Assembly: GCA_013298945.1 (NCBI GenBank)
Contig: JAAFJR010000007.1
Span: forward strand, 99,963 to 163,962
Direction of reading: 5' to 3'
Source: Polaromonas sp.
Lineage (GTDB): Bacteria; Pseudomonadota; Gammaproteobacteria; Burkholderiales; Burkholderiaceae_C
Length of the DNA stretch: 64,000 nt
Positions within the stretch are counted from its first letter, which is position 1; each line of letters opens with the position of its first letter. The position numbers and the translations under genes are program-made. Under the pieces are notes generated by a model. That model was not told the origin of the DNA, did no database searches, and worked only from the letters and a program-made list of their open reading frames with translations. Below, piece by piece: positions 26,169 to 33,681 of this stretch.

Positions 26169-26810
26169 TTAAAAACCTGTACCGATTGTAAATGAACGAT
26201 CCCCTAACAAACGCTGCGCCTTGGCTAAATCGTCCACAGTATCAATATCTGTGACGATTCCTACATCATTTACTATTAATTTGATAGCTGCATAGGCAAT
26301 AATTATGCCGGCTGCACCCTTATTTCCACTCAAATTAAGCAAATCATGCTTGCAAACAGCGCCAAAACCGACCGGATGGCCGAATTTTTCTGCTGCAGCA
26401 TCCTCTACTCCATCGGCGCTTGCAATACACGGCCGCACCACAGGCGCGGTTTGCAAGGCTTGGGCGACTTGTAACAGCGTGGCAGGCTGAATCAGCGGCA
26501 AATCGGCCGGCAAGATCAGCCAACCGGCGGCATCTGGCGTTTGGCGCACGGCTGCGGCTATGGAATCGCCCATGCCGGGGTGACCTGCATCCTCCAGATG
26601 CCACGGCAAACCACTGGCTTTAACCGCGTCTAGCGTGTGCTGCAGCACGGTTTTTTGACCCAAACCAGCCCCTAAAAGCGCTTGCAGTTTGTGCGTTGTC
26701 CCGCCTGAAGCCAAAAACCGCTCGCCCCGCCCTGAAGCCAAAATCAAGACGGTTGGCGGATTTTTAAGGTCGGTTTTAGTCGCAGATTTAGTCAACTTTT
26801 CGGAAAGCAT
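26169..26810 (-). CDS. MobA/MocA-like nucleotidyltransferase
   Basis: A 213-residue NTP transferase. The ATG at 26810 is the natural start; the frame is open 90 bp further, overlapping pdxH. The signature VLILASGRGERFLASGG is the nucleotide-binding loop, HPGMGDSIAAAV is a MocA-type motif and LILPADLPLI carries the metal-binding aspartate. The C-terminal VGIVTDIDTVDDLAKA is also typical. It may make molybdopterin cytosine dinucleotide, which would have served the lost xanthine dehydrogenase family; this is inference. A dispersed repeat copy encodes AGIIIAYAAIKLIV near the C-terminus. Confidence 0.82.
   Translation of the reverse strand: MLSEKLTKSATKTDLKNPPTVLILASGRGERFLASGGTTHKLQALLGAGLGQKTVLQHTLDAVKASGLPWHLEDAGHPGMGDSIAAAVRQTPDAAGWLILPADLPLIQPATLLQVAQALQTAPVVRPCIASADGVEDAAAEKFGHPVGFGAVCKHDLLNLSGNKGAAGIIIAYAAIKLIVNDVGIVTDIDTVDDLAKAQRLLGDRSFTIGTGF
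26273..26313 (-). repeat. Dispersed ~43-bp repeat, copy 6, inside the MobA-like gene
   Basis: On the minus strand: AGCCGGCATAATTATTGCC, then TATGCAGCTATCAAATTAATAG. The gene reads it as A-G-I-I-I-A-Y-A-A-I, the same register as in thrB and waaC; the consensus TAA is TAT. Confidence 0.8.
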
Positions 26811-26847
26811 GGTTACGTGACGGTCACAAGTTTCTATACTGTGCAGT

Positions 26848-27528
26848 ATGACCGAAACTAACGCATCCAACGACCTGAAAAATTTGCAGAATTTGCGCAA
26901 AAGCTACGAAAGCGCCGAGCTGAGCGAGAGCGATTCGCTAGCGAACCCGCAAGACCAGTTTGCACTGTGGCTCAAACAAGCCATAGACGGCAAAGTGCCC
27001 GAACCCAACGCCATGACCTTAGCGACCGTCGCCAGCAACCTGCGCCCCAGCACTCGCGTGGTGTTGATCAAGGGTTGTGACGAACGCGGCATCGTGTGGT
27101 ACACCAATTTTGATAGCAGAAAAGGCAATGAAATCGCCGGAAACCCGTATGCAGCGCTGCAATTTCACTGGGTAGAACTAGAGCGCGTGGTGCGCATTGA
27201 AGGCATCGTCGAAAAAGTGTCTGACGAAGAAAGTGACGCCTACTACCAGAGCCGCCCCATGGATTCACGCATAGGCGCTTGGGCATCGCCCCAGTCGCAA
27301 GTGATTGCCAACCGTGGCGTTTTGGTAGCCAACGCCGCGAAGTACGGCGCACAGTTTCTACCCACCTTGCTAAAAAACGGCCCACCAAGACCGCCAAACT
27401 GGGGAGGCTACCGCCTCAAACCCGACAGCTGGCAATTCTGGCAAGGCCGCCCAAGCCGCTTGCATGACAGGCTGCGGTATACCTTGGATGCGCAAGGCGC
27501 ATGGATTCGAGAGCGGCTGGCTCCTTAG
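26848..27528 (+). CDS. pdxH: Pyridoxamine 5'-phosphate oxidase
   Basis: A 226-residue FMN enzyme that makes pyridoxal phosphate. Signatures are [14 protein letters not shown], then [56 protein letters not shown] (FMN binding), [22 protein letters not shown] and the closing [30 protein letters not shown]. Length and motifs match the family. It diverges from the MobA-like gene; a TATACT -10 box lies within the 37-bp gap. Confidence 0.96.
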   Translation: MTETNASNDLKNLQNLRKSYESAELSESDSLANPQDQFALWLKQAIDGKVPEPNAMTLATVASNLRPSTRVVLIKGCDERGIVWYTNFDSRKGNEIAGNPYAALQFHWVELERVVRIEGIVEKVSDEESDAYYQSRPMDSRIGAWASPQSQVIANRGVLVANAAKYGAQFLPTLLKNGPPRPPNWGGYRLKPDSWQFWQGRPSRLHDRLRYTLDAQGAWIRERLAP

Positions 27529-27554
27529 TGCCGTTTTAGAGATAAAAATGGCTG

Positions 27555-27597
27555 TAGTCGGCGTATTTATTGCCTAAGTAGCTATTAAAAATATAGC
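27555..27597 (+). repeat. Dispersed ~43-bp repeat, copy 7, intergenic
   Basis: TAGTCGGCGTATTTATTGCC, then TAAGTAGCTATTAAAA and ATATAGC, in the 91-bp gap between pdxH and the convergent GDSL gene. It keeps TAA in one register and TAG in the other, so it could not have been read through inside a gene in either of the registers used elsewhere. Confidence 0.9.
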
Positions 27598-27619
27598 AAA
27601 TATAGCCATATACAACTAA

Positions 27620-28504
27620 TTATTTCAACACTGCCAACGCAGCCTTCGCCATATTCCGCCCTGTCGCAGCTGTGGGATGCAGGTTGTCCCAGTAGGTGTA
27701 TGTGTCTGGGGTGGCGCAAGAGACTAGGTTAACGACGCAGGGGTCTGTGGTGTTGGTGAAGCCTGTGGTGATAGCGACGGCGGCTTTGAAGTTGGCCAAG
27801 CGAACGTCTGCACCTGCATGCGAGGCGCGGAAGTTGGCCAGTTCGTTGTTCAGCGTGCCGTTGAAGCCGTTGGACAGCGCGGTGGCTGTCGCGGGTGAAG
27901 GCAGGCCTTGGCCCCGCGGGGTAGCGCCCACATCTGGCACGTTGGTGACTAAAAACTTGCGTGCACCGGCTTTGTAGAGTTTGTCCATGATTTTGGCGAT
28001 GTCTGTCGGCGCTTGGGTGGTGATTTCGCTGTGCGACAAGCCGTTGTTGATGACTGCGAAGATGTTGTTACCCACGGTCGCTGCGTCAACGACGTACAAG
28101 GCGCTGGCGTCGGCTCTGTTAAGCACGGCCGTCAAATACAAATTGGTTTGGTAGCACATGTCAAAAGGGTTGGCGCTGGTACCGCTGATTTCGCAGGTGC
28201 GTGCGCCGCCTACGGCATAGTTTGTGCCGCCGTTGACAAAGGGTTTCACTTCATTGCCCAAGTCGGCAGCGACCACGTCTATCCACAACAAACCGTTAGA
28301 TGCTCTGCCGGGGTAATAAGGTGCGCCGGGAAAGAGGCCGGGTACGACGGTTGCCGCATTGCCGTTGTCAGACAAACTAGCGCCGAAAACGACGATTTGG
28401 CTGTAGGTGTCGCCACTTTTGCCGCCACTGCAGCCTAAAAGTGCAACTGCCGCAAAAGCGGCAGTTAACAAACGGAATCGGTACTGTTTAACAAAATTTT
28501 TCAT
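27620..28504 (-). CDS. GDSL/SGNH esterase lipoprotein
   Basis: A 294-residue exported protein with a lipobox (FAAVALLGC, lipidated Cys near residue 25). The SGNH blocks are present: IVVFGASLSDNGNAATV (nucleophile Ser, but Ala replaces the usual Asp of GDSL), VGGARTCE, a GNN-type VGNNIFAVINNG for block III, and the catalytic pair in YWDNLHPTAATGRN. It likely hydrolyses lipids or esters at the cell surface. Its start overlaps the stop of the ABC permease gene by 4 bp, so they are co-translated, an unusual combination. Confidence 0.85.
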   Translation of the reverse strand: MKNFVKQYRFRLLTAAFAAVALLGCSGGKSGDTYSQIVVFGASLSDNGNAATVVPGLFPGAPYYPGRASNGLLWIDVVAADLGNEVKPFVNGGTNYAVGGARTCEISGTSANPFDMCYQTNLYLTAVLNRADASALYVVDAATVGNNIFAVINNGLSHSEITTQAPTDIAKIMDKLYKAGARKFLVTNVPDVGATPRGQGLPSPATATALSNGFNGTLNNELANFRASHAGADVRLANFKAAVAITTGFTNTTDPCVVNLVSCATPDTYTYWDNLHPTAATGRNMAKAALAVLK

Positions 28505-29229
28505 CGGCCACCTCTTTGATCATTCGGGGTTTCTAAGCGCTTAGCCGCTAAGGTGAGAATCCCAGTCATTATCAAATAAAGCAGCGATATCGCCAAGTAG
28601 GGTTCCCAGTAACGTGAGTAAGCACCTGCAACAGTTCGTGCAGCCATGGCCAATTCAGCTAGACCAATGGCAGAGACCAAAGATGAGTCTTTCAACAGCG
28701 TGATAGCTTCGTTCACCAGTGGCGGCACCATGCGGCGCAGGGCTTGCGGCAGCACGATGTAGCGCATGGTGTCGCGCTCATTCAGCCCCAAGCTTTGAGC
28801 GGCTTGCGTTTGCCCACGTGCGATGGACAAAATGCCAGCGCGTACGATTTCAGCAATGTAGGCGGCGGCATTCAGCGTCAACGCCACAATGCCTGAGAAA
28901 AACGCACCGTGCAGTTGGCGGAATTCGCCTGCGGCCTCACCCGTCATGAGCAAGCCATGCTCGGGATGAATCAAAGTGGGCATCAGTGCGAAATGCACCA
29001 ATAAAATTTGTACGAACAACGGCGTGCCGCGAAAAAACCAAACGTAAGCTGTGCAAATCCACCGCAAAACGCGCCGCAGACCTTTCCCAGGTTGTGCGTT
29101 AACCAAGCCAATCAGCAAACCCGCAAACATTCCCAATGTGAGTGCAATGACCGTGAGCTTGGCGGTCATCCACACGCCCTCAACAAAGAGGGACGTATAG
29201 GGCGTCAAAATCTCCCAGCGTAAATCCAT
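28501..29229 (-). CDS. Polar amino-acid ABC transporter permease
   Basis: A 242-residue inner-membrane permease of the HisM/GlnP type. It begins with LTPYTSLFVEGVWMTAKLTVIALTLGMFAGLLIG, contains the WFFRGTPLFVQILLVHFALMP periplasmic motif and the EAA loop SLGLNERDTMRYIVLPQALRRMVPPLVNEAITLLKDSSLVSAIGL that docks with the ATPase. The binding-protein gene lies 56 bp upstream. No ATPase gene is present in this cluster; the downstream partner is a GDSL lipoprotein instead. Confidence 0.93.
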   Translation of the reverse strand: MDLRWEILTPYTSLFVEGVWMTAKLTVIALTLGMFAGLLIGLVNAQPGKGLRRVLRWICTAYVWFFRGTPLFVQILLVHFALMPTLIHPEHGLLMTGEAAGEFRQLHGAFFSGIVALTLNAAAYIAEIVRAGILSIARGQTQAAQSLGLNERDTMRYIVLPQALRRMVPPLVNEAITLLKDSSLVSAIGLAELAMAARTVAGAYSRYWEPYLAISLLYLIMTGILTLAAKRLETPNDQRGGR

Positions 29230-29285
29230 ACTTTTAAAGTTTAAGTTTCAAATGGCTAGATTTTAGTTGGGAGAGACTGACTGAC

Positions 29286-30185
29286 TTACTTTGCAGGTGC
29301 AGGCGCTGGGGCTGCAGCTGGTGCCGCTGTGGCAGGAGCTGCAGCAGTCAGCGTTGACTTAATACCAAAGTATTTGACGTGGATGGTGTCGTAGCTACCG
29401 TCAGCCTTGATAGCGGCCAGTGCGTCGTTAACCTTTTTAGCCAATTCGGTGTTACCTTTTTTCATGGCAATGCCATATTGCTCAGGCGTGAAAGATGCGT
29501 CGCTCACGCTTTTGAACTTGGCTGCTGGGTTGTTTTGGATGTAGTGCTGAACAACACCGTTGTCCGCTACCACGGCGCCAACGCCTCCTGCTTCGAGTTC
29601 TTTCAAAGCCAATGGTGTTGATTCAAAACGCTTGATGCTGGTGCTGGTTTTACCCAACAACTTTTGCACCACTTCGTCACCCGTTGTACCGGTTTGCACG
29701 CCAACTTTGAGCTTTTTCAGATCGTCGAACTTAGCAACTTTAGATGCTTCTTTCACAGCGATCAACTGGTTGGCGTTGAAATAAGGCTCAGAAAAATCCA
29801 TGGTTTGCTTGCGCTCGTCGGTGATGGTGACGGCAGAAACCACCATGTCGCGCTCGCCCGTGTCCAGCGTTTTGAAAATGCCTTCCCACGGTGTGTTGAC
29901 AAATTTCACCTCAATGCCAGCTTTAGCGGCAACGGCTTTGACCACATCCACGTCAAAACCTTCAATCGCGCCACCGGGAGCGACAGATTCAAACGGTGCG
30001 TAGGCGGCATCAGTGCCAACCACGTAAACCTTTGCCGGTGCAGGCGCAGCTGGTGCAGCAGCGGAAGGTGCGGCGGCTGGTGCTGCGGGTGCAGTTTCTT
30101 GCTTGCTGCAAGCAGACAACATGGCGGCAGAAGCCACGGCCAACAAAGCGAAACGACGGGACATTGAAATAGCGTTCATAGACAT
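29286..30185 (-). CDS. Amino-acid ABC transporter substrate-binding lipoprotein
   Basis: A 299-residue periplasmic binding protein (SBP family 3). The leader FALLAVASAAMLSAC ends in a lipobox. An Ala/Pro-rich tether follows, then YVVGTDAAYAPFESVAPGGAIEGFDVDVVKAVAAKAGIEVKFVNTPWEGIFKTLDTGERDMVVSAVTIT, the standard binding-domain start for polar amino acids. A second Ala/Pro-rich tail closes the protein, which is unusual. It precedes the permease on the same strand. Confidence 0.92.
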   Translation of the reverse strand: MSMNAISMSRRFALLAVASAAMLSACSKQETAPAAPAAAPSAAAPAAPAPAKVYVVGTDAAYAPFESVAPGGAIEGFDVDVVKAVAAKAGIEVKFVNTPWEGIFKTLDTGERDMVVSAVTITDERKQTMDFSEPYFNANQLIAVKEASKVAKFDDLKKLKVGVQTGTTGDEVVQKLLGKTSTSIKRFESTPLALKELEAGGVGAVVADNGVVQHYIQNNPAAKFKSVSDASFTPEQYGIAMKKGNTELAKKVNDALAAIKADGSYDTIHVKYFGIKSTLTAAAPATAAPAAAPAPAPAK

Positions 30186-30247
30186 ATCCTTGAATATAAA
30201 AATAAAAAGTAAGCGTTAAGGTAAGAGCAAAAAATAATCAACTTATT

Positions 30248-30287
30248 TTGCAAATCGCCAGTCTTCCAGTTTAAGCGAGATTTGCAA
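30248..30287. promoter_or_regulatory. Inverted repeat upstream of the binding-protein gene
   Basis: TTGCAAATC (30248-30256) and GATTTGCAA (30279-30287) are perfect 9-bp arms 22 bases apart, in the 149-bp gap between the binding-protein gene and the pseudouridine synthase. It could be an operator for the amino-acid transporter or a transcript hairpin. Confidence 0.3.
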
Positions 30288-30334
30288 GGTTCAGACACTG
30301 GGATTCTCTAAAACGTATTAGGGTAAGCATGGGG

Positions 30335-30895
30335 TTAAGGGTGGGGTGAAGGGTGGGTAATTTGGCTTTCACCTGGCTGTAAACTGCCCAAACTGTACGG
30401 CCCAATTTGTACCCGAATCAAGCGCAACGTGGGCAGGCCGACGGCGGCCGTCATGCGACGGACTTGGCGGTTGCGGCCTTCGCAGATTTGGATTTCTAAC
30501 CACGAGGTTGGCAAGTTAGCGCGGTAGCGAACGGGCGGTGTTCTGTGCCAAACAGTGGGCTCAGGCATTGATTTAGCCTCAGCTGGCAGCGTCAAACCAT
30601 CTTTCAACACCACACCGTTTTGTAGTGTCGCCAATTGTGTGTCCGAAGCGATACCGTCAACCTGCACCCAGTAGGTTTTGAACCGCTGCTCAGTAGGCTC
30701 GGTGATACGCGAGTTTAAAACGCCATCATCTGTGAGTAGCAGCAAACCCTCAGAATCCATGTCCAGCCGCCCTGCCACGCGCAGCGACGCGTCGTGAATG
30801 AAGTTCGCCAGCGTTGGTCTATCGGGCCGGTCAGCGTCTTGCCGGAATTGGGTCAAGACGTTGAACGGTTTGTTAAAAAGCACTATTTTAGGCAT
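30335..30895 (-). CDS. rluE: 23S rRNA pseudouridine synthase, RluE-like
   Basis: A 186-residue RsuA/RluE-family synthase without an S4 domain, as in E. coli RluE. It opens IVLFNKPFNVLTQF, has the catalytic aspartate motif LRVAGRLDMDSEGLLLLTDDG and the ICEGRNRQVRRMTAAVGLPTLRLIRVQIG closing motif. RluE modifies U2457 of 23S rRNA; the small size and missing S4 domain make that the best assignment. Confidence 0.88.
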   Translation of the reverse strand: MPKIVLFNKPFNVLTQFRQDADRPDRPTLANFIHDASLRVAGRLDMDSEGLLLLTDDGVLNSRITEPTEQRFKTYWVQVDGIASDTQLATLQNGVVLKDGLTLPAEAKSMPEPTVWHRTPPVRYRANLPTSWLEIQICEGRNRQVRRMTAAVGLPTLRLIRVQIGPYSLGSLQPGESQITHPSPHP

Positions 30896-30937
30896 GAAAG
30901 TGGCATCAATGAGCCAGAAATAGGCATATTTCAGCTG

Positions 30938-30980
30938 TAGCCGGCGTATTTATTACCTAAGCAGCTATAAAATTAATAGT
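30938..30980 (+). repeat. Dispersed ~43-bp repeat, copy 8, intergenic
   Basis: TAGCCGGCGTATTTATTACC, then TAAGCAGCTATAAAATTAATAGT, in the gap between the pseudouridine synthase and msrA. It carries TAA and TAG in the two coding-type registers. It is one of the copies closest to consensus. Confidence 0.9.
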
Positions 30981-31020
30981 AAATGCATTTAAAATTCAAA
31001 CCGTTCAGCCTCGCAGAAGT

Positions 31021-31599
31021 TTAAGACTTCACACGATCAGCAAATGTTTTACGCAATTTCGCCACTTTCGGCCCCGCCACTGCGACGCAATAGCCTTGAT
31101 TTGGATTTTTCGCGAAAAAGTCTTGGTGATACTCCTCGGCTTTTGAGTAGTTGTTCAACGACAGTACCTCGGTGACGATGGGACGGCTGAAAACTTTGTC
31201 TGCGGTCAGTTGAGCAATGAAGGCTTTGGCGGTTTTTTCTTGCTCGGGCGTGCTGAAGTAAATACCACTGCGGTATTGGGTACCTACGTCGTTGCCCTGC
31301 GCGTTCAAAGTCGTTGCGTCATGCACCAAAAAGAAAATCTCCAAAATCTCGGTCAAAGTGATGTTTGCAGGGTCAAAAGTCAGCTGCACCACTTCGTTGT
31401 GCCCGGTATCGCCACCGCAAACGTCTTGGTATGTTGGGTTTAGCACATGGCCATTGCTGTAGCCGCTGTCTACAGCCAAGACACCCCGCACGCGAGCATA
31501 AACGGCGTCTAAGCACCAAAAGCAGCCGCCCCCCAATGTGATGATTTCCGTGACGATTTCTGTGCTGGTTTCAGTAGCTGGTTTGTTTGTATTTTCCAT
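31021..31599 (-). CDS. msrA: Peptide methionine sulfoxide reductase A
   Basis: A 192-residue repair enzyme. The active site GGGCFWCLDAVYARVRGV holds the catalytic Cys, followed by SGYSNGHVLNPTYQDVCGGDTGHNEVVQLTFDP, LVHDATTLNAQGNDVGTQYRSGIYF and the C-terminal AEEYHQDFFAKNPNQGYC with a recycling Cys. The N-terminal 20 residues are variable and need no signal peptide. Confidence 0.96.
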   Translation of the reverse strand: MENTNKPATETSTEIVTEIITLGGGCFWCLDAVYARVRGVLAVDSGYSNGHVLNPTYQDVCGGDTGHNEVVQLTFDPANITLTEILEIFFLVHDATTLNAQGNDVGTQYRSGIYFSTPEQEKTAKAFIAQLTADKVFSRPIVTEVLSLNNYSKAEEYHQDFFAKNPNQGYCVAVAGPKVAKLRKTFADRVKS

Positions 31600-31720
31600 G
31601 GGGCTACTTTACACAATCTTTGCGAAACATAAATATCCCCGTGTTTACAGAGGGTGAAGAATAGCTGAGTAGTTCTGTTAACAGATCAAGAAGAATATCG
31701 CAATATCGTTTAAACTACGC

Positions 31721-31740
31721 TAATAACCAATCGGTCATTA
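31721..31740. promoter_or_regulatory. Probable TetR operator
   Basis: TAATAACCAATCGGTCATTA is an almost perfect 20-bp palindrome (arms TAATAACC and GGTCATTA, one mismatch) 40 bp upstream of the TetR-family gene. Position and shape fit an autoregulatory operator controlling the regulator and the efflux genes after it. A smaller CTGTTAACAG palindrome lies at 31675-31684. Confidence 0.55.
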
Positions 31741-31780
31741 AATTAGCAAAAAACTATCTCCTCGATTTTCATACAACGCC

Positions 31781-32497
31781 ATGTCCATCAAAGACATCAT
31801 TTGCAGCACCGTTTGCCCCGCAGACAGCGCCCGCACCAAGCACGCGCGGCGCAAAGAGTCTCGTCCGGGTGAGTTGCTTGAGGCTGCACTGGATTTGTTT
31901 GTCGCCAAAGGTTTTGCCGCCACGCGCGTGGAAGAAGTCGCCGCCAAGGCAGGCGTATCTAAAGGCACCTTGTTTTTGTACTTCAAAAGCAAAGAAGAAT
32001 TATTTGAAGCCGTGGTACGCGAAACCATTGGCAACCAAATCAACCAAGGCATAGCTGAGATTGAAAGTTTTGAAGGCCCCACAACCGATATGCTGAAGTT
32101 TGCCATGTTCGCATGGTGGGAGCGTGTGGGCAACACCAAAGCGTCTGGCATCAGTAAGCTGGTGATGTCTGAAGCCAACAACTTTCCGGCAATGGCTAAC
32201 TTTTACCAAGATACCGTGGTGAAACCAGGGCGGCTGTTGATTCGGGCAATTTTGCAGCGCGGCGTGGATAGAGGCGAATTTCGGACCCTTAACATGGATT
32301 ACGCCGTGTTTAGTGTGATAGCGCCCGTGATGTTTCTAACCATGTGGAAGCATTCATGGGGTGCATGCAGCATGGACACGCCGATAGACCCAAAAAGCTA
32401 CCTTGATAGCCAAGCAGACATCATTGTGAATGGCATTTTGGCGCATTCACAGCTCTCATATTCAAACTCACAATATTCAAACTCACATTCAATCTAA
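31781..32497 (+). CDS. TetR-family transcriptional regulator
   Basis: A 238-residue repressor. The N-terminal helix-turn-helix reads LLEAALDLFVAKGFAATRVEEVAAKAGVSKGTLFLYFKSKEELFEAVV, followed by an AcrR-like ligand domain with KLVMSEANNFPAMANFYQDTVVKPGRLLIRAIL. The C-terminal tail (SQLSYSNSQYSNSHSI) is encoded by a short tandem duplication of ATATTCAAACTCACA. It directly precedes the RND pump genes and probably controls them. Confidence 0.93.
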   Translation: MSIKDIICSTVCPADSARTKHARRKESRPGELLEAALDLFVAKGFAATRVEEVAAKAGVSKGTLFLYFKSKEELFEAVVRETIGNQINQGIAEIESFEGPTTDMLKFAMFAWWERVGNTKASGISKLVMSEANNFPAMANFYQDTVVKPGRLLIRAILQRGVDRGEFRTLNMDYAVFSVIAPVMFLTMWKHSWGACSMDTPIDPKSYLDSQADIIVNGILAHSQLSYSNSQYSNSHSI

Positions 32498-32510
32498 GGA
32501 CAACTACTAC

Positions 32511-33665
32511 ATGAAACGCTGGATCAAATGGATAATTGCCATATTAGTTGTGGCTGCAATTGGCGTGAGCGTGATGCGCGCTTTGCAAGCCAGAAAAGCG
32601 CAACAAGAAACGGTAGCCGCGGCCACTGCAGCTAACGCAAAAGCACAGTCTGTCGTCGAGCTGGCAGCCACCGATGTCGTGAAAGCGCAGGTTAAAGAAT
32701 TGTCTATGGGCTTGCCCATCTCAGGTAGCTTGAAAGCGGCGAATTCCGCATTTATCAAAGCCCGCGTCGCTGGTGAGCTTCAAGGTTTGACGGTACGCGA
32801 GGGTGACAGCGTCAAAGCCGGTCAAGTTATTGCCCGCATTGACGTGACTGAATACGCCGCACGTCAACAACAAGCGCAAGACCAAGCAGATGCAGCCAAA
32901 GCGCAAATTGCTATTGCGCAGCGCCAGTTTGACAACAACAAAGCCTTAGTGGACCAAGGTTTTATCTCTAAAACAGCGCTGGATACATCGTTAGCCACGC
33001 TGAATTCTGCCCAAGCCACCCACCGAGCGGCTTTGTCAAATGTGGATATTGCCAAGAAAACAATGTTGGATACAGTGCTGCGTTCGCCCATTTCTGGCAC
33101 TGTGTCACAGCGCTTGGCACAGCCTGGGGAGCGAGTAGGTATTGACACTCGCGTTGTTGAAGTGATTGACACCAGCCGCATGGAGCTGGAAGCCAACATC
33201 AGCGCATCGGACGCTTTGAGTGTGAAAGTTGGCCAAACAGCGATGTTGACTATTGAAGGCAGCACAGCACCTGTGAGTAGCCAAGTGGTACGCATCAACC
33301 CCAACACACAAGCGGGCAGCCGCAATGTTTTGGTGTATTTCAGCATTGCCAATGCTCCCAACCTGCGTCAAGGTTTGTTTGCGCAGGGCAGCTTGGGCAC
33401 CGCCAAGGTGTCGGCTTTGACCGTACCGCTAAGCTCGGTACGCAACGACAAACCAACGCCTTACGTGCAGGCGCTAGATGGGAATGCTATTAAGCATGTT
33501 GCGGTGGAGCTGGCTCAGCGCGGCGAAGTTGTTAACAATGGACGCAGCGAAAGCGTTGTAGCGGTTAAGGGTTTGGCTGAAAACACACAGGTGTTGGTTG
33601 GTTCCTTGGGTGCTTTGCGAGAGGGAACGATCACCAAGTTCACGCAAGCGCTTGCAACCAAGTAA
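32511..33665 (+). CDS. RND efflux pump membrane-fusion protein
   Basis: A 384-residue periplasmic adaptor. The start at 32511 (MKRWIKWIIAILVVAAIGVSVM) gives a proper N-terminal membrane anchor and has AAGGA upstream; the longer frame overlaps the TetR gene. The barrel-sandwich and hairpin domains follow: GSLKAANSAFIKARVAGELQGLTVREGDSVKAGQVIARID, a coiled-coil hairpin, then LRSPISGTVSQRLAQPGERVG. It connects the RND protein to the TolC channel encoded downstream. Confidence 0.93.
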   Translation: MKRWIKWIIAILVVAAIGVSVMRALQARKAQQETVAAATAANAKAQSVVELAATDVVKAQVKELSMGLPISGSLKAANSAFIKARVAGELQGLTVREGDSVKAGQVIARIDVTEYAARQQQAQDQADAAKAQIAIAQRQFDNNKALVDQGFISKTALDTSLATLNSAQATHRAALSNVDIAKKTMLDTVLRSPISGTVSQRLAQPGERVGIDTRVVEVIDTSRMELEANISASDALSVKVGQTAMLTIEGSTAPVSSQVVRINPNTQAGSRNVLVYFSIANAPNLRQGLFAQGSLGTAKVSALTVPLSSVRNDKPTPYVQALDGNAIKHVAVELAQRGEVVNNGRSESVVAVKGLAENTQVLVGSLGALREGTITKFTQALATK

Positions 33666-33681
33666 ACACAGGAAAAATACC

